DNA from: Diadophis punctatus similis
Taxonomy: Eukaryota > Chordata > Lepidosauria > Squamata > Dipsadidae
Assembly (NCBI GenBank): GCA_023053685.1
Contig: JALIGW010000005.1
Span: forward strand, 54,024,742-54,088,741
Length of the DNA: 64,000 nt
Direction: 5' to 3'
The position numbers and the translations under genes were made by a program. Shown here piece by piece: positions 43,222 to 54,226 of the stretch (position 1 is its first letter; each line of letters starts with the position of its first letter). The notes below the pieces were generated by a model that saw only the letters and a program-made list of their open reading frames with translations, had not been told where the DNA came from and made no database searches.

Positions 43222-43566
43222 CTCAGAGTAGATTTAGATTTAGATTTATTATTAGAGTTGGAAGGGACCTTGTAGGTCATCTAGTCCAACCCCCTGCTCA
43301 AGCAGGAGTTCCTACACCATTTGAGACAGATGGCAGTCCAGTCTCTCCTTGAAGGTCGCAAGTGTTGGGGCTCTCACGACCTCTGCTGGCAAGCTGTTCC
43401 ACTGGTTGATCGCTCTCACTGTCAGAAAGTTTCTCCTCACTTCCAGGTTGAATCTCTCCTTGGTCAGTTTCCATCCGTTATTCCTTGTTTGGCTTTCTGG
43501 TGCCATAGAGAACAGCCTGACCCCCTCCTCTCTGTGGCATTTCTTTTTTGTATTCTTTTTTGACAT
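43222..43566 (-). mobile_element. CR1 LINE 3' fragment
   Basis: The - strand translation contains LTKERFNLEVRRNFLTVR, AINQWNSLPAEVV and TFKERLDCHLSQ, the C-terminal end of the CR1 reverse-transcriptase ORF. The conserved 3'UTR wording ('gacctacaaggtcccttcc' on that strand) and a TAAATC tail follow. Confidence 0.88.
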
Positions 43567-45084
43567 CCTCTTCTCTTGCTCTATTGTCCTGTACAGTTTT
43601 TCTTAAGCAGATGTTCTTTGCTACACCAATAACTCCTCAAATTATTTATTATGGAATGATGCAAAATAAGCTAACCAAGCTACCTGCCCAGGATTGATAG
43701 ACACAGTTAGTCAAACTAACAGACATCTCTTTCTTTCCCAAGACTTTGAGTCTGTCAAAATCCAGTCTGTCAGATCTTATTTTGCATAAATTCTCAGTTT
43801 ACATTTTTGTTAGAGAACAATAGCTTTCCTGATTGTATTTAATTCAGCATCTGCTGAAAACTCCCTGTTTTCCCTCCACTTCCTTTTTAAGCTTAAATGT
43901 TGAACAAAAGATAGGAAAACCAAATGGAATTCTGTCTGCTTTACCAGATAGCAAGTTGAGAACTTAACATAGAGATAATCATTTAAATTTGCTTAGAAAA
44001 ATAAAGAAAAGTAAATAGAAAGCAAATATTTCACTATCCAATTATATGCAAACTAAAATGCAGGTTTAAGTAGTTCATGAGGTAGATTTTAATGGCAGGA
44101 AGCAAAAAATTGGGCTGTGTAGACAGAGTGGGGATGTGCTTTGAGCTCTGCGATCATGGAAATTTTCTCTTTCACTTAGAAATGCAGTTCTTTTATCCTC
44201 TGTGAGTTGAGGTTGTTTCACATCCTATTCAGACCCTTCAGTTGTTTCTCAGTGTCTCTCACCTTGACTGTTTTCCATTCTTTATTGATTCCTTTACAAG
44301 CCATATGACTCCTTCATCTGAGAATTAGTTCAAATGGTTTATGTAATATTTATGTAACTAGTCTATCTCCTAACTTGTCATACTGACTTGGTTGTACCCA
44401 GATCACTCTCTGTCCAGATCCACCCCTCTAGATGCTTCTTCATGTATAGCTCCTGAGCAGTTTATTTCTGTTAACAGAACAGATGTCTTGACCAACTCTA
44501 ATCTCTTAGTTCAGCATTGATGATACATAACACTATATTACAAATGTATATTTTCACTTCATATCTAATAACAACAGTACAATATAAAGATAATTCTGGT
44601 TAAATATTTGTATATGAACAAATACAATGTAAAAAAAAATTAAAATCCAAAACCATATAATTTTTTTCCTGAATTCTGATCACCATACAATTGTGCATTC
44701 ATTAAATGATCCCACAATGCTCAGTAGTACTTGCTTCTCAATAAGTATGTATATGCTTATAAAATAATTGATTCCTGTCATGCCAGGATGCTATTACATC
44801 AAGGGCTGTTTTACTAAATAATGATTTGGCCCATCTACTCCAAACACACACAGATGATCTACTGAGAGTTTCACCCATATATTAGAAGAGGCTGGTCTTT
44901 GCAGTGAAATATCTGGACGTATGCCTGACCCCTTATTCCTTGATTGCTGTAGAAGACCCTGAATACTGCTTTTTCTATTGATCTTTGGTCCATAATGGTT
45001 TATTCTGGATAACTATCCGATTATTGTTGTTTTAATGTAGGCTAGGAGGGTTTTAATGGTTTGTTGTTAGGCATCCAGATGAGT
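43567..45084. other. Intergenic, nothing recognised
   Basis: AT-rich, no conserved ORF and no clear repeat. Confidence 0.5.
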
Positions 45085-45480
45085 GGTCTGGTGACTTAAT
45101 GGTGAAGATGCTTGCCTCCCACTTAGTTCAATCCTAGGTAGTGGCAGATGATTCTCTCCCTAGGGCACAAAGAAAAAATATCTGCTGCAAACTCCGTGTG
45201 GCGTCAGGAAAAGCATCAGGCCCATAAATGCTCCATCCAGTTGCCCCAACTATGCTGCAATTTAAGGGATTACAGGGTTGTTAAAAAAAGGAATTCTTAG
45301 GCATACAGATCCTGGGAGGATGCAGGTTCTAGTTGATCCTTAGCCATGGAAGTAACAACAACCTAGACAACAAGGTAGTGATTGTGGGAAAAATTGGAGG
45401 AAGGAGTGCACTGTATGCCAGTGTGAGTTTCTGCAGGAAAAACAGGATATAGATATCACACATAAATAAATAAAACATTA
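45085..45480 (+). repeat. tRNA-derived SINE-like repeat, diverged
   Basis: 'ggtgacttaatggtgaagatgcttgcctcccacttagttcaatcctagg' resembles a tRNA-like head. The body 'cagatgattctctccctagggcac' and 'ccgtgtggcgtcaggaaaagcatc' is repeat-like, with an (AAAT)n tail. Confidence 0.5.
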
Positions 45481-46430
45481 AATATAGTTACTCTATTACT
45501 GAGTCTGAGAATAGTTCTAGAAATCTAGGTAGACTCCGTAGTATGTGACTTTCAGTAAATTTGTTTTATCAGTTACAAGTTGATTATATTTTATATCACA
45601 TCTCATTTTTTTTTTTTTTTTATAAAAAGTTTTATTAGTACAAACTTACATAAGTGGTAACAAAATATTAAATCCAAAGTACAAACATTTTTATTTCCCC
45701 CCCCCAGACCCACCCCCTTCCCTCCCCACCTCCCCCCCCCCGGACTTCCCAGAGATAATACAGGGCATAATAATAAGTTTAAATTGTTAATAAAAAGAAA
45801 AAGGAAAAAGGAAAAAAAGAACACTATTTTTAAAAAAACTTCAACTCCAAACTATACAGTACTAATATATCGCATTTGTATACAATAGTAAAGATACAAA
45901 AAAGAGAGAGAAAAAAAAGAAAGAGAATAAAAAAAAAGAAAGAAAGAAAGAGAAAACTCTTTAACACTACAAACAAACAAACCTCCTACCTCCTCCCTTC
46001 AGTCCTCTATCTTATACAAGGTAAGTGTTACATAAGTAATAACTAAATATAAAATACACAAATCTTAAACTAATATTATTGACATTAGAAATAACCTCTA
46101 AGATAAAACTTAACTAAATGTTACATAAATAATCATCAAATATTAAATTTCATCATGATATTAATAAGATAATATTATTCTAAATTTATTCGCTAACTTC
46201 AATAAACAAAAAAAGAAAATAAAAGAAGAATAAACAATAAACAAATCTTCAACAAACTATATATATCTAATATTATCAACATTAAAAATAACCTCAAAAT
46301 TATATAAAACTTAACTAAATATTGCATAAGTAATCATTAGATAGGGAAAAGATAAAATACAATCATATTAGTTTCTATCCATCCAATATATTTCAACATC
46401 ACATTATTTTGTATCTTGATAGTTCATCTT

Positions 46431-47522
46431 TTAATAGTTCAATAAATTCAAATTTGTCAAGTCGTCTCCCGTCTGCTCCCAAACCTCCATCTCCTCTTCC
46501 CCAGCTATCTGATTCAGGCACTCCTTTTGGATTTTTGAGTCTATTTCTTTTTGATCCATCGAAGGTGGCTTCCCCTCCTCCTCCTCTTTTATTTTCATAC
46601 ACCCTTCTTCTGGAATCTTGGATATATCAGCCTTTAGAACATTGACATAAAATTCAGTAGCTTTTTTTATCGTGTTGAGCCGGTATCTTTTTCCAGAAAA
46701 TTTCACTGTTACTCCAACTGGTGCTTCCCATTTATATTGTAAATTTAATCTCTTAAATTCATCAATCAAAAAAGTATAGCTTTTCCTGGCTTTAAGCATT
46801 TTAGAGGGGATTTCTTTCCAAATCTTTAGTTCCTGACCATTCACCATAAGATTATTGTTAAACGTTGCTTGTATAATTCTGTTCCGTAGAGCTCTTGTGG
46901 TAAAATATATGACAATATCCCTTGGTAGATGCTTTTGTTTGGCGTACCACGAGTTGATTCTGTATGTTTTGTCGATTTGTGTAGCCAATTCCGCTTTAGA
47001 AATTCCAGACACCTGATCCAATATGTCAACCATCCTGCCTTTTAAATTTTCATATAATCCTTCTTTCAAACCTCTAATCCTTATAGCAACTTCCATAGAT
47101 CTGAACTGAGTCATTAAGACCTCTTTTTCAAAATTTGCAATGTCATTTTGGATTTTATCTATGTAATTCACCGAAGTTGCCAAAGCTTGTTTATTTGTTT
47201 CAATACGTTCTGCCAAAACTTCAATATTTGTTGCTAAGCCTTTGCAAACCTCTAACACATCAAATCTTAGTTGTTGATTCATATTCTTCAAAGCAGCCTG
47301 CATCTTATGGTCTATCTCACTTATTTTCTGGTTAAATTCCAAAGTAAGTTCATGTTTCATAATCTTTAAATTATTTAATAAATTTTCAGGTGTCAAAAGC
47401 TGTGGAGGTGTTAGCTCAGTGTTAAGTTGCATTTTAGAAATATATCCAGATGAATAGTCATTTCTTTTAGTCAAAACAGTCTTTCCAAACTTTGAAGCCA
47501 TTGGTGTTTCAAAAGAGTACAA
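46431..47522 (-). CDS. L1 ORF1 protein (RNA-binding chaperone), intact
   Basis: 363 codons without interruption. The true start may be the second Met (47501-47499, MASKFGKT). Residues about 35-135 are heptad-like and Leu/Ile-rich, likely the trimerising coiled coil. About 140-230 fits the RRM (VAIRIRGLKEGLYENL, then HLPRDIVIYFTTRALRNRI). About 235-300 fits the C-terminal domain (PSKMLKARKSYTFLIDEF then KFSGKRYRL). The last 65 residues are acidic and Glu/Lys-rich, an unusual extension. ORF1p coats L1 RNA and acts as a nucleic-acid chaperone in cis. Divergence from mammalian ORF1p is large, but the domain order is the same. Confidence 0.88.
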   Translation of the reverse strand: MYSFETPMASKFGKTVLTKRNDYSSGYISKMQLNTELTPPQLLTPENLLNNLKIMKHELTLEFNQKISEIDHKMQAALKNMNQQLRFDVLEVCKGLATNIEVLAERIETNKQALATSVNYIDKIQNDIANFEKEVLMTQFRSMEVAIRIRGLKEGLYENLKGRMVDILDQVSGISKAELATQIDKTYRINSWYAKQKHLPRDIVIYFTTRALRNRIIQATFNNNLMVNGQELKIWKEIPSKMLKARKSYTFLIDEFKRLNLQYKWEAPVGVTVKFSGKRYRLNTIKKATEFYVNVLKADISKIPEEGCMKIKEEEEGKPPSMDQKEIDSKIQKECLNQIAGEEEMEVWEQTGDDLTNLNLLNY

Positions 47523-48186
47523 AAAAGAAAGAAAGCCAGTTGCCTGATTAAAGTTCTTTCCAGTTTAAAAATCAGATAGTCTTTTATTATTGAAAATATT
47601 TCTATTATAACTTTAATCCAGAGTTAGGAGACAGAGAAAGAAAAAACCATTTTTCCAAGTTAAAAGTTTCCATAAGAGAGAGAGAAAGAAAAAAAAAAAA
47701 AAAAGCCTCTGGGGAAACGAAAGTCACTTTCACTTCTCAATCGCCATATTGTTACTCTGTTTCCTTTGTTCCCTTGCCGAAGTGAAAGCTTACCCAGGAG
47801 TTGAAAAAAAAAAGGAAAAAAAGAGGTTTCAGTACTTGCCCATCTCACGCCTGTTTCTCTCTGTCTGCTTCTATAGTTTAAATGTAGTTATAAATCCCAT
47901 TTTTGAAGCAGCGGCTGGTCACTCCATCTAGCTCTGCAAAAGGCAGAGGTTTCCGGATCTTCGGAGCTGGAGACAGGCTGCATGGGGAGCTCTCCCTTCG
48001 CGCCCTGCAGATGGCTCCTAAGGCGCTGGGGGGGCTCTACCCCTCCTGTCAGGCTCTCATCTCTCCCCTTTGCCGGGGAAGAGATTTTAAAGCCGCCAGA
48101 CAGCTGTTCTGGCGGCTTTTAACAAAGATCGGAAAGGCATCCAACGAGGGATGTCTGCGATGAAGCGCTCCAAAACCGGAAGTGTC
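47523..48186 (-). promoter_or_regulatory. 5'UTR and likely internal promoter of the ORF1-only LINE
   Basis: 664 bp upstream of the ORF1 Met, with its first half (48186-47900) GC/CpG-rich. It starts at the target-site duplication with GACACTTCCGGTTTTGGAGC. A strong short hairpin (AAGCCGCCAGA/TCTGGCGGCTT) lies near 48090-48120. Position and composition fit an L1 internal promoter; activity is inferred. Confidence 0.6.
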
Positions 48187-48202
48187 ATCACATCTCATTT
48201 TT

Positions 48203-49417
48203 AATGTTCCACTGAGGGATACTAACACTTCAGTATTTTATATACAGCTTTATTGAATATTAGTCATCACAGAATCAAAAGTAAACATTTGTTATATAGT
48301 CACAGTTCTGTATTTGAGATAATTTTTTCATAACCCTGAAATTCATAGCTATAGTTACATATTGTATAAGGAAGAAGGCAATTCTTTGGTCATAGTTTAA
48401 TCTAGTTTTTTGTTCTGATCTATTTTATTATCTGATGGGGGGAAATCCATTTTGTGCTCTGAGAAGGACCTGGGAAAAATCTCTCCTTGCTGAGATGGTT
48501 TTGGTTGGAAATATTGCTGAGGAAGTTGCGGCATTCTTTTCCTCTTTCCATAGGTTTTGCTCATCATAATGGAATTCTATATGGTTGTGGTCAAAGATTA
48601 TATTTGCCTCTTTGGCTTGCTGGCAGAGGAATGCAAAAAACACCCCTGGAAGTGACAAGGAAGAGCAGCTGTAGGCATTGCTGTGCTAACAGACTGGCTT
48701 TAATAGTCAAATGAGGTCACTTTTAGACTGCATAGTAGCTATTCTAGGTACTCAGTGCCACAATTTAAAGGCTCTTAAGTCATCTCTTGAGTTCTGGGAG
48801 TTCCCTTCTTTCAACACTTACTGTATGATCACTAAATCTATCCCACGCGGGATGATTAAAATCTATGCCTCAAAAAGGGTTTTTCCCCTCTGTAGGTATC
48901 GAACCATTTAATTTGTGCTAAATAAAATAGTGGGAACAATTTGATATAGTTGTTAACTGAAAACTGACTCATCTGTCTACATGAATAAGACATTTTGCTG
49001 TCCGTCACAACAGATACTTTTCCAAGAGATTTATCAAATGCTTTAAAGATCAGATTTACATTTTAGTGCAGGATATGGTTTCAGATGAGACCAATAACAT
49101 CTGAATGTGGTCAAATAGAGTGCAAAAGGTTCAGAGTTGCAAAGGAAATCCTTGCAGCAGATGGGTAGAAATGGAAGACATCACACTCCCATGAAGATCA
49201 GAAAGACTTGAACCAAGGACGTCCTTAAGCTGTGACCTAAATTTATTCCTAACTGCTTACACCCACATAAGTTATCCCAGACTTTCTACTCCCATAGTAT
49301 TATGTTATAAAGCCATGTGATTAAGCCTGATCTAGGCTATGTGAGCCAGAATATTTGCAATCCATCATGGAAGTAGTAAGCTGTTGCATTTGTTAACATC
49401 TTAGGCTCAAGACAGCA
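48203..49417. other. Intergenic, no gene recognised
   Basis: Short ORFs only and no recognised repeat. Confidence 0.5.
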
Positions 49418-49422
49418 TTTTT

Positions 49423-49897
49423 CTTTTTTTTATTATTCAAAAAGTTTTATTAGTACAAAGTGCAAACATTTTTCTCTTTTCTCCCCCCCTTCCCCCCTAA
49501 CCCCACCCCACCCCCTTACCCTTAATAATAAAAAAGAGAATAGAGAAAAGAAAAAACAGAAAAAACAGAAAAAACAGGAAAAAAAACCATATTAATCCAT
49601 CCTATAAATTTCAACACTAACACCAAACTTTGACCAATCCTTCCTCTCGATCAGATTTTGAATCTGGTTGTTGCAGCCTTTTGTAGCTTGATGGTTTTAA
49701 ATTTGACAGCTCGCCTCCCATCTGACTTTGATCCTTTGTCTCCTTTTCCACATTGTAAACCTCTGTCTGGCTCTGCAAATCACCTTGAATCTTCGAAACT
49801 CTTTCGGTTTAAACAAATATGGATGGCTTTTCCTTCTCCTCTGTTACTTTCGTGCTTCTTTCCTCTGGAATTTTAGATATATCAGCCTTTAAAGCAT
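49423..49897 (-). mobile_element. 5'-truncated copy of the same ORF1-only LINE type
   Basis: The poly(A) end (plus-strand T-run), then 'caaaaagttttattagtacaaa' and a C-rich tract, match the 3'UTR of the element at 45611. After about 200 bp it passes into ORF1 C-terminal sequence ('tctggaattttagatatatcagccttta'). It ends in a 10-bp duplication AGCATTTTTC. ORF1 joins the 3'UTR directly here too. Confidence 0.7.
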
Positions 49898-49984
49898 TTT
49901 TCAACATCCTAGTTCTCTTATCTTTCAAGCAGTAATGCTTTCAGCTACAGTTTATAAGCATTGTCCCAAAGGTGCTTTTTCAGG

Positions 49985-50370
49985 AGGCAACTGGACTTTC
50001 ATGTTTTTTCTTTTGAAGACATTTCGCTTCTCATCCAAGAAGCTTCTTCAGCTCTGATAGGATAGTAGGGAATGGAAGGATTTATATTCCTTGCAGACAG
50101 CTGATAATTTTCATCCTTTTAGAGGGTCCTTGAAGCACTTGGAGGTTTATCTGTGTCCTCAGGGTCACCTGAGTAGTGCTCCTGGTTCCTGTAGTCTGCA
50201 ATTTTTTCCTCTGGAAATCCATTCCTACTCCCACACCATTCCATTCCCCACCATCCTGTCAGAGCTGAAGAAGTTCTTGGATGAGAAGTGAAACATCTTC
50301 AAAAGGAAAAAAACAAGGAAGTCCAGTTGCCTCCTGAAAAAACTTTGGGACAACCATGACCTGGATGACT
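49985..50370. repeat. Inverted repeat with hammerhead-like cores, copy 3
   Basis: Arms 49985-50056 and 50262-50340 are inverted copies (GGCAACTGGACTT, AGCTGAAGAAG.TTCTTGG). The - strand core at 50051-50022 reads CTGAAGA, a 6-bp stem GCTTCT/AGAAGC, and GAAA. The + strand core (50265-50293) has CTGAAGA and GAAA with one mismatch in the stem. Confidence 0.6.
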
Positions 50371-51897
50371 GAGAATCTCTACAGACTTTTACAAGCATTG
50401 CTTTATAAAAGGTGATAATTGTTGAATTGTTCACTAAAACACATAAGAATTGGATTGCATATAGATAATAGAATTCTTATTGCAATTGATTTGAGACTAT
50501 ATTTTTTTTCTCAAAGCTGTCTTCTACACTCTAGAAAATGAGTGTGGTCAAGACAAAGAATTGGGTGGGGTCAGATCAAAATTTAAATACTGTTAATATA
50601 ATAATTCTAATGTATTTAACATTTTCCTATTACACTAAAATTTATATTTGGTCGTAGGAGCTGAAGGATTTTGAAGTTTTCTTAAAATGGCTCTCCATGA
50701 GCATTTTAAAATTCTGGTAATTTTCTACTGATATACATGTTTGTATAGAAAGTGTAGACATTTGATCCCTACAAAATATTACAGAAAATGTGTATTGTTG
50801 ATTCATCGCATAGTCAGCCAGATGTTCAGACTGGATTTGGCATTGTACACCTATTGAATCCTTTCCAAGCACCTGGTAGATGTTGATATTTTATGATGTT
50901 CAAGGTATTGTTTGCAGGATTATACAAATGAAAAAAGGATATTTTAGATACCACCTCAAGATAATTTCTTCTTTTAATCTAAATCTTACATTGGTATCAG
51001 TAATTGATCAGTAATGAATTACTTTGGGATATATTTCTCTAAAGCAGGAATAGAAACCAGATAGTGCAAATAGGTCATAACTATTATTATTTGGCAAGTC
51101 ATATTGAATGAGATTTATTTGTTGAACAGGTAAACAGCACAGAACTGTTTTGATGCAACAGTAACAAAGTTGATTAGGCCATACTTTTGATCTGTAACCT
51201 GGATGATTAGGCAACCCTTTGTAAAAGCAGCATAATATGCATTCCTTAAGATGATTTTATCAAATGAGTAACGGATAATTAACTTGTTAAATATGTTTTA
51301 ACAATAAGGATAAAATGGATTATTGGGCTTTAGCAGAAGCTGTTTGTGGCATTTCAGAACAAATCTGTTGGCTTTCTTTCGGCTGTAGTCATACAATAGG
51401 TGATGAGAATTGGGCAAGGAGTAAAATTACGAACTAGTAAGTCAGACACAGCAAGTACAAAGATGAAAGAGAAAGTAGGCCACTGGAGAACCACTGGAAA
51501 TAGGTTAATAACAACAATAGGAAAGTGCTTTTAAATATTCACACCTGTTTGATGGCAACGTTGTAAGCAAGACCTTGAAAAGGCATTTTAAAAACATGCT
51601 AGAAATTGATAAAATATGATTTGTAAAAAAAAAGTATTCAGAAGTTTAATTAGAGCTTCAACAGTATTTAGGCCAAAGAGATTTTTCTGCTTACAAAAAA
51701 ACTTTTTGACTACACAGTAAAAAAAAAAGGCAAATCAATTGTATATGTATTTGATGAACTGTATATTCATCAAAATATATCTACAGCCATTTTCCAATTG
51801 ATCTTCAACAGGTCAAGAGTAAGATGTTTCAATTCCAGAAAGTTAAGGCTTTCTTCATACCGGGGGAAAAAGAAACAATCAGAATGCCAAATAATTA
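50371..51897. other. Intergenic, nothing recognised
   Basis: AT-rich, no conserved ORF or named repeat seen. Confidence 0.5.
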
Positions 51898-52148
51898 CCA
51901 TATTTTTGGAGTATAAGACGCACCGGAGTATAAGACGCACCTTAGTTTTGGGGGAGGAAAACAAGGAAAAAAGGCCTCTGCCTCCAAGCAATTTGCCAAA
52001 CAGCAAACAGCACAGATGATATACACTGTTTGTTGTGTATTTCTGTGCATGTGTGTGTGACCCATAGAAATAGCAAAGAATTGGAGAAATGTACATTATG
52101 CCAGAAAGTTTTCTTAAATGTAGTCATACTAACTCCTCCCAATTATTT

Positions 52149-52385
52149 AATAGCAATAGAAATAGCACTTAGACTTATATACCGCTTCATAGTGCTTTAC
52201 AGCCCTCTCTAAGCGGTTTACAGAGTTCAGCATATTGCCCCCAACAATCTGGGTCCTCATTTTACCGACCTCAGAAGGATGGAAGGCTGAGTCAACCTTG
52301 AGCCGGTGAGATTTTGAACAGCTGAACTGCTGAACTAGCAGTAGCCTGCAGTGCTGCATTTAACCACTGCACCATCTCGGCTCTT
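52149..52385 (-). mobile_element. Sauria-type SINE, copy 3, nested
   Basis: Reverse orientation: 'cacttagacttatataccgc' (3' end), 'cagaaggatggaaggctgagtcaacc', B box complement 'gagattttgaac', head 'accatctcggctc'. Confidence 0.9.
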
Positions 52386-52603
52386 AAATAGATCTATTCC
52401 AAGGTAAATCAGGATTTAACTCTAATACTAAACAGGACACTGTTACATTTCAGACTATACTTGTACAGAGCTGTTAAAATTAATTAAAATTTCTGGAAGT
52501 ATACATTATTCTCCATTATTTAAAAGAAGATACAATAGCACTGGACCTCTTCAGAGCAAGCATTTATTTTAAAAAGCTTCTTTATTTTGTTAAGTTGTCT
52601 AGA

Positions 52604-52743
52604 GGTCTCCAACCTTGGCAAGTTTAAGACTTGTGGATTTCAACTCCCAGAATTCCACAGCCAGCAAAGGTAACAAAGCTGGCTGTGGAATTCTGGGAGT
52701 TGAAGTCTACAAGTCTTAAAATTGCCAAGGTTGGAGACACCTG
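52604..52743. mobile_element. Foldback DNA element, near-perfect palindrome
   Basis: GGTCTCCAACCTTGGCAAGT ... CAACTCCCAGAATTCCACAG is mirrored by CTGTGGAATTCTGGGAGTTG ... CCAAGGTTGGAGACACC. Arms of about 65 bp, flanked by TCTAGA/GCTAGA. Related fragments: 42719-42785 and 57877-57982. Confidence 0.8.
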
Positions 52744-53127
52744 GCTAGAACAATAATAAAGCAGTATTTAAAAAACAAGTCTAATAATTTGAACATTCTA
52801 CAGACATTTATAGTTATTCACTTACCCCCTTGCATCCAGCAGAAAATAAAAATCTGCGTGTCTCTCCCAGCTATTTGCCTCTTTGCAGCTAGTTTCACTT
52901 TCATTTTCCCACATGGCAAACCTAATCAGCTGTAGGTCGGGAAACTGCTACTGACTTGCTTGGCTTTACAGGCTCTTCCCTCTTTGCTGCAAGCAGGTAA
53001 ATTGCTGGAAGACAGAGGCCAAAGGGTGGGGGTGGGTGGGGCTGCATTCGGTGTATAAGACGCACCCAAGTTTTCACCTTATTTTGGGGGGTAAAAAGGT
53101 GCATCTTATACACCAAAAAATACGGTA

Positions 53128-54180
53128 TTTTATACAATTTTGGCTACCTGCAAATGGTTGCCCCCCCAAAAAAAATGCAGAAAAAGTTCCTAGCACTACC
53201 CAAAATTAAACCAGGTGTTCATGTTGTATAACACTCAATTTTCTTGGTTAATTTATTTCTGCATTCTGCTATTTGATAAAACTCAATATATATTGTTAGA
53301 GAAAAAAGCTAAACATGTGTACAACTAAAGCAACTATGCTCTCTTTGGCTTCCTGAATTCTAAGAGTTAACTTTAACCTACTCCAGTCTGTTATCATCCC
53401 TAGAATGAATTATGAACACCTATATTATCAGTCAGAAAGCTAGATGAGAAGCATGGGTGTCTGTGGTAATAGTAATGGTTATGCAGAATGACTTCATATC
53501 TGTCATGACATACTTTGTTCCCTAATGTCAAGACCATGTGACATCATGGGAATACAATTTATTCTACTAGAATAAATTCCACGTCTGTTCACGGTCTCTC
53601 ACTGCGATAGGAAAAGCTTGCTAGACCAGTGCGTAAGATGTGCTGTCGCACTGAAGTATATTTGTCCTTGACAGCCACAATATGAATGCAAAGTTGATGC
53701 TCAGGTGTTCTTTTTCTACTCAGTAAAAGAGCCCACACAAGTTATTTTTTGAAAAAGATTTATTTAGAAAACTAGAGTAAATATGGCTATGCCAACAGAA
53801 AAAAAAATTAAATAGCAGAAAAGAAGACCACCCTCATCAATTTCCCTTGTTATTCTAGATCAATTTTTAGAATATTAATGTGTATGCCGTGAAGTATGCC
53901 GTGTGTGTGTGTGTGTTTTGCAACCCCTTAGGTAAGCAGCTCTGACAAAGAGTCTCTTCAACTCTTATAGAAATAGACAGATGAGTGGATGAAGTGGGCC
54001 TACTGTGCAGATATCCAAGTCTTCATTCCTAATAGAAAACATTCATTTTTTTAAAAGATAAAAAACTCAACCAATTCATCAGCCAGAAAAAAAGCAAGAA
54101 AACTCACTTGATAAAGTAAACTTTTTCTCCTGTGTGCATTACAGTGTAAAATGTAATATCCACACATTCCTGTGTGTTAA
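53128..54180. other. Intergenic, nothing recognised
   Basis: A short (GT)n at about 53898-53916. No conserved ORF. Confidence 0.5.
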
Positions 54181-54220
54181 AAGCTTAAAAATAAAGCAAT
54201 TCCAACACTGTCATATTCTT

Positions 54221-54226
54221 TTTATT
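54221..54226 (-). terminator. Poly(A) signal for SIAH2
   Basis: TTTATT on the + strand reads AATAAA on the - strand, 886 bp after the SIAH2 stop. The resulting 3'UTR length is near that of mammalian SIAH2. A second candidate lies at 53759-53764. Confidence 0.6.

Larger units (their letters stand above)
45611..48186 (-). mobile_element. L1-clade LINE with ORF1 but no ORF2 (HAL1-like), complete insertion
   Basis: The element lies between perfect 16-bp duplications ATCACATCTCATTTTT (45595-45610 and 48187-48202). On the - strand it has a GC-rich 5'UTR of about 660 bp, an intact ORF1 (47522-46431), an AT-rich 3'UTR of about 800 bp with a G-rich tract (45700-45740), and a poly(A) end. At 2.58 kb it is far short of a 6-7 kb L1, and no reverse-transcriptase or endonuclease ORF is present. 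Half-a-LINE elements of this plan are known in mammals. Mobilisation would depend on another L1. Confidence 0.88.
51898..53127. mobile_element. DNA transposon, 'agtataagacgcacc' family, copy 2, with nested insertions
   Basis: Left ACCATATTTTTGGAGTATAA, right 'gtgcatcttatacaccaaaaaatacggta'; subterminal 'ataagacgcacc' repeats at both ends. The 1.23-kb span is enlarged by a SINE (52149-52385) and a foldback element (52604-52743). Confidence 0.78.
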
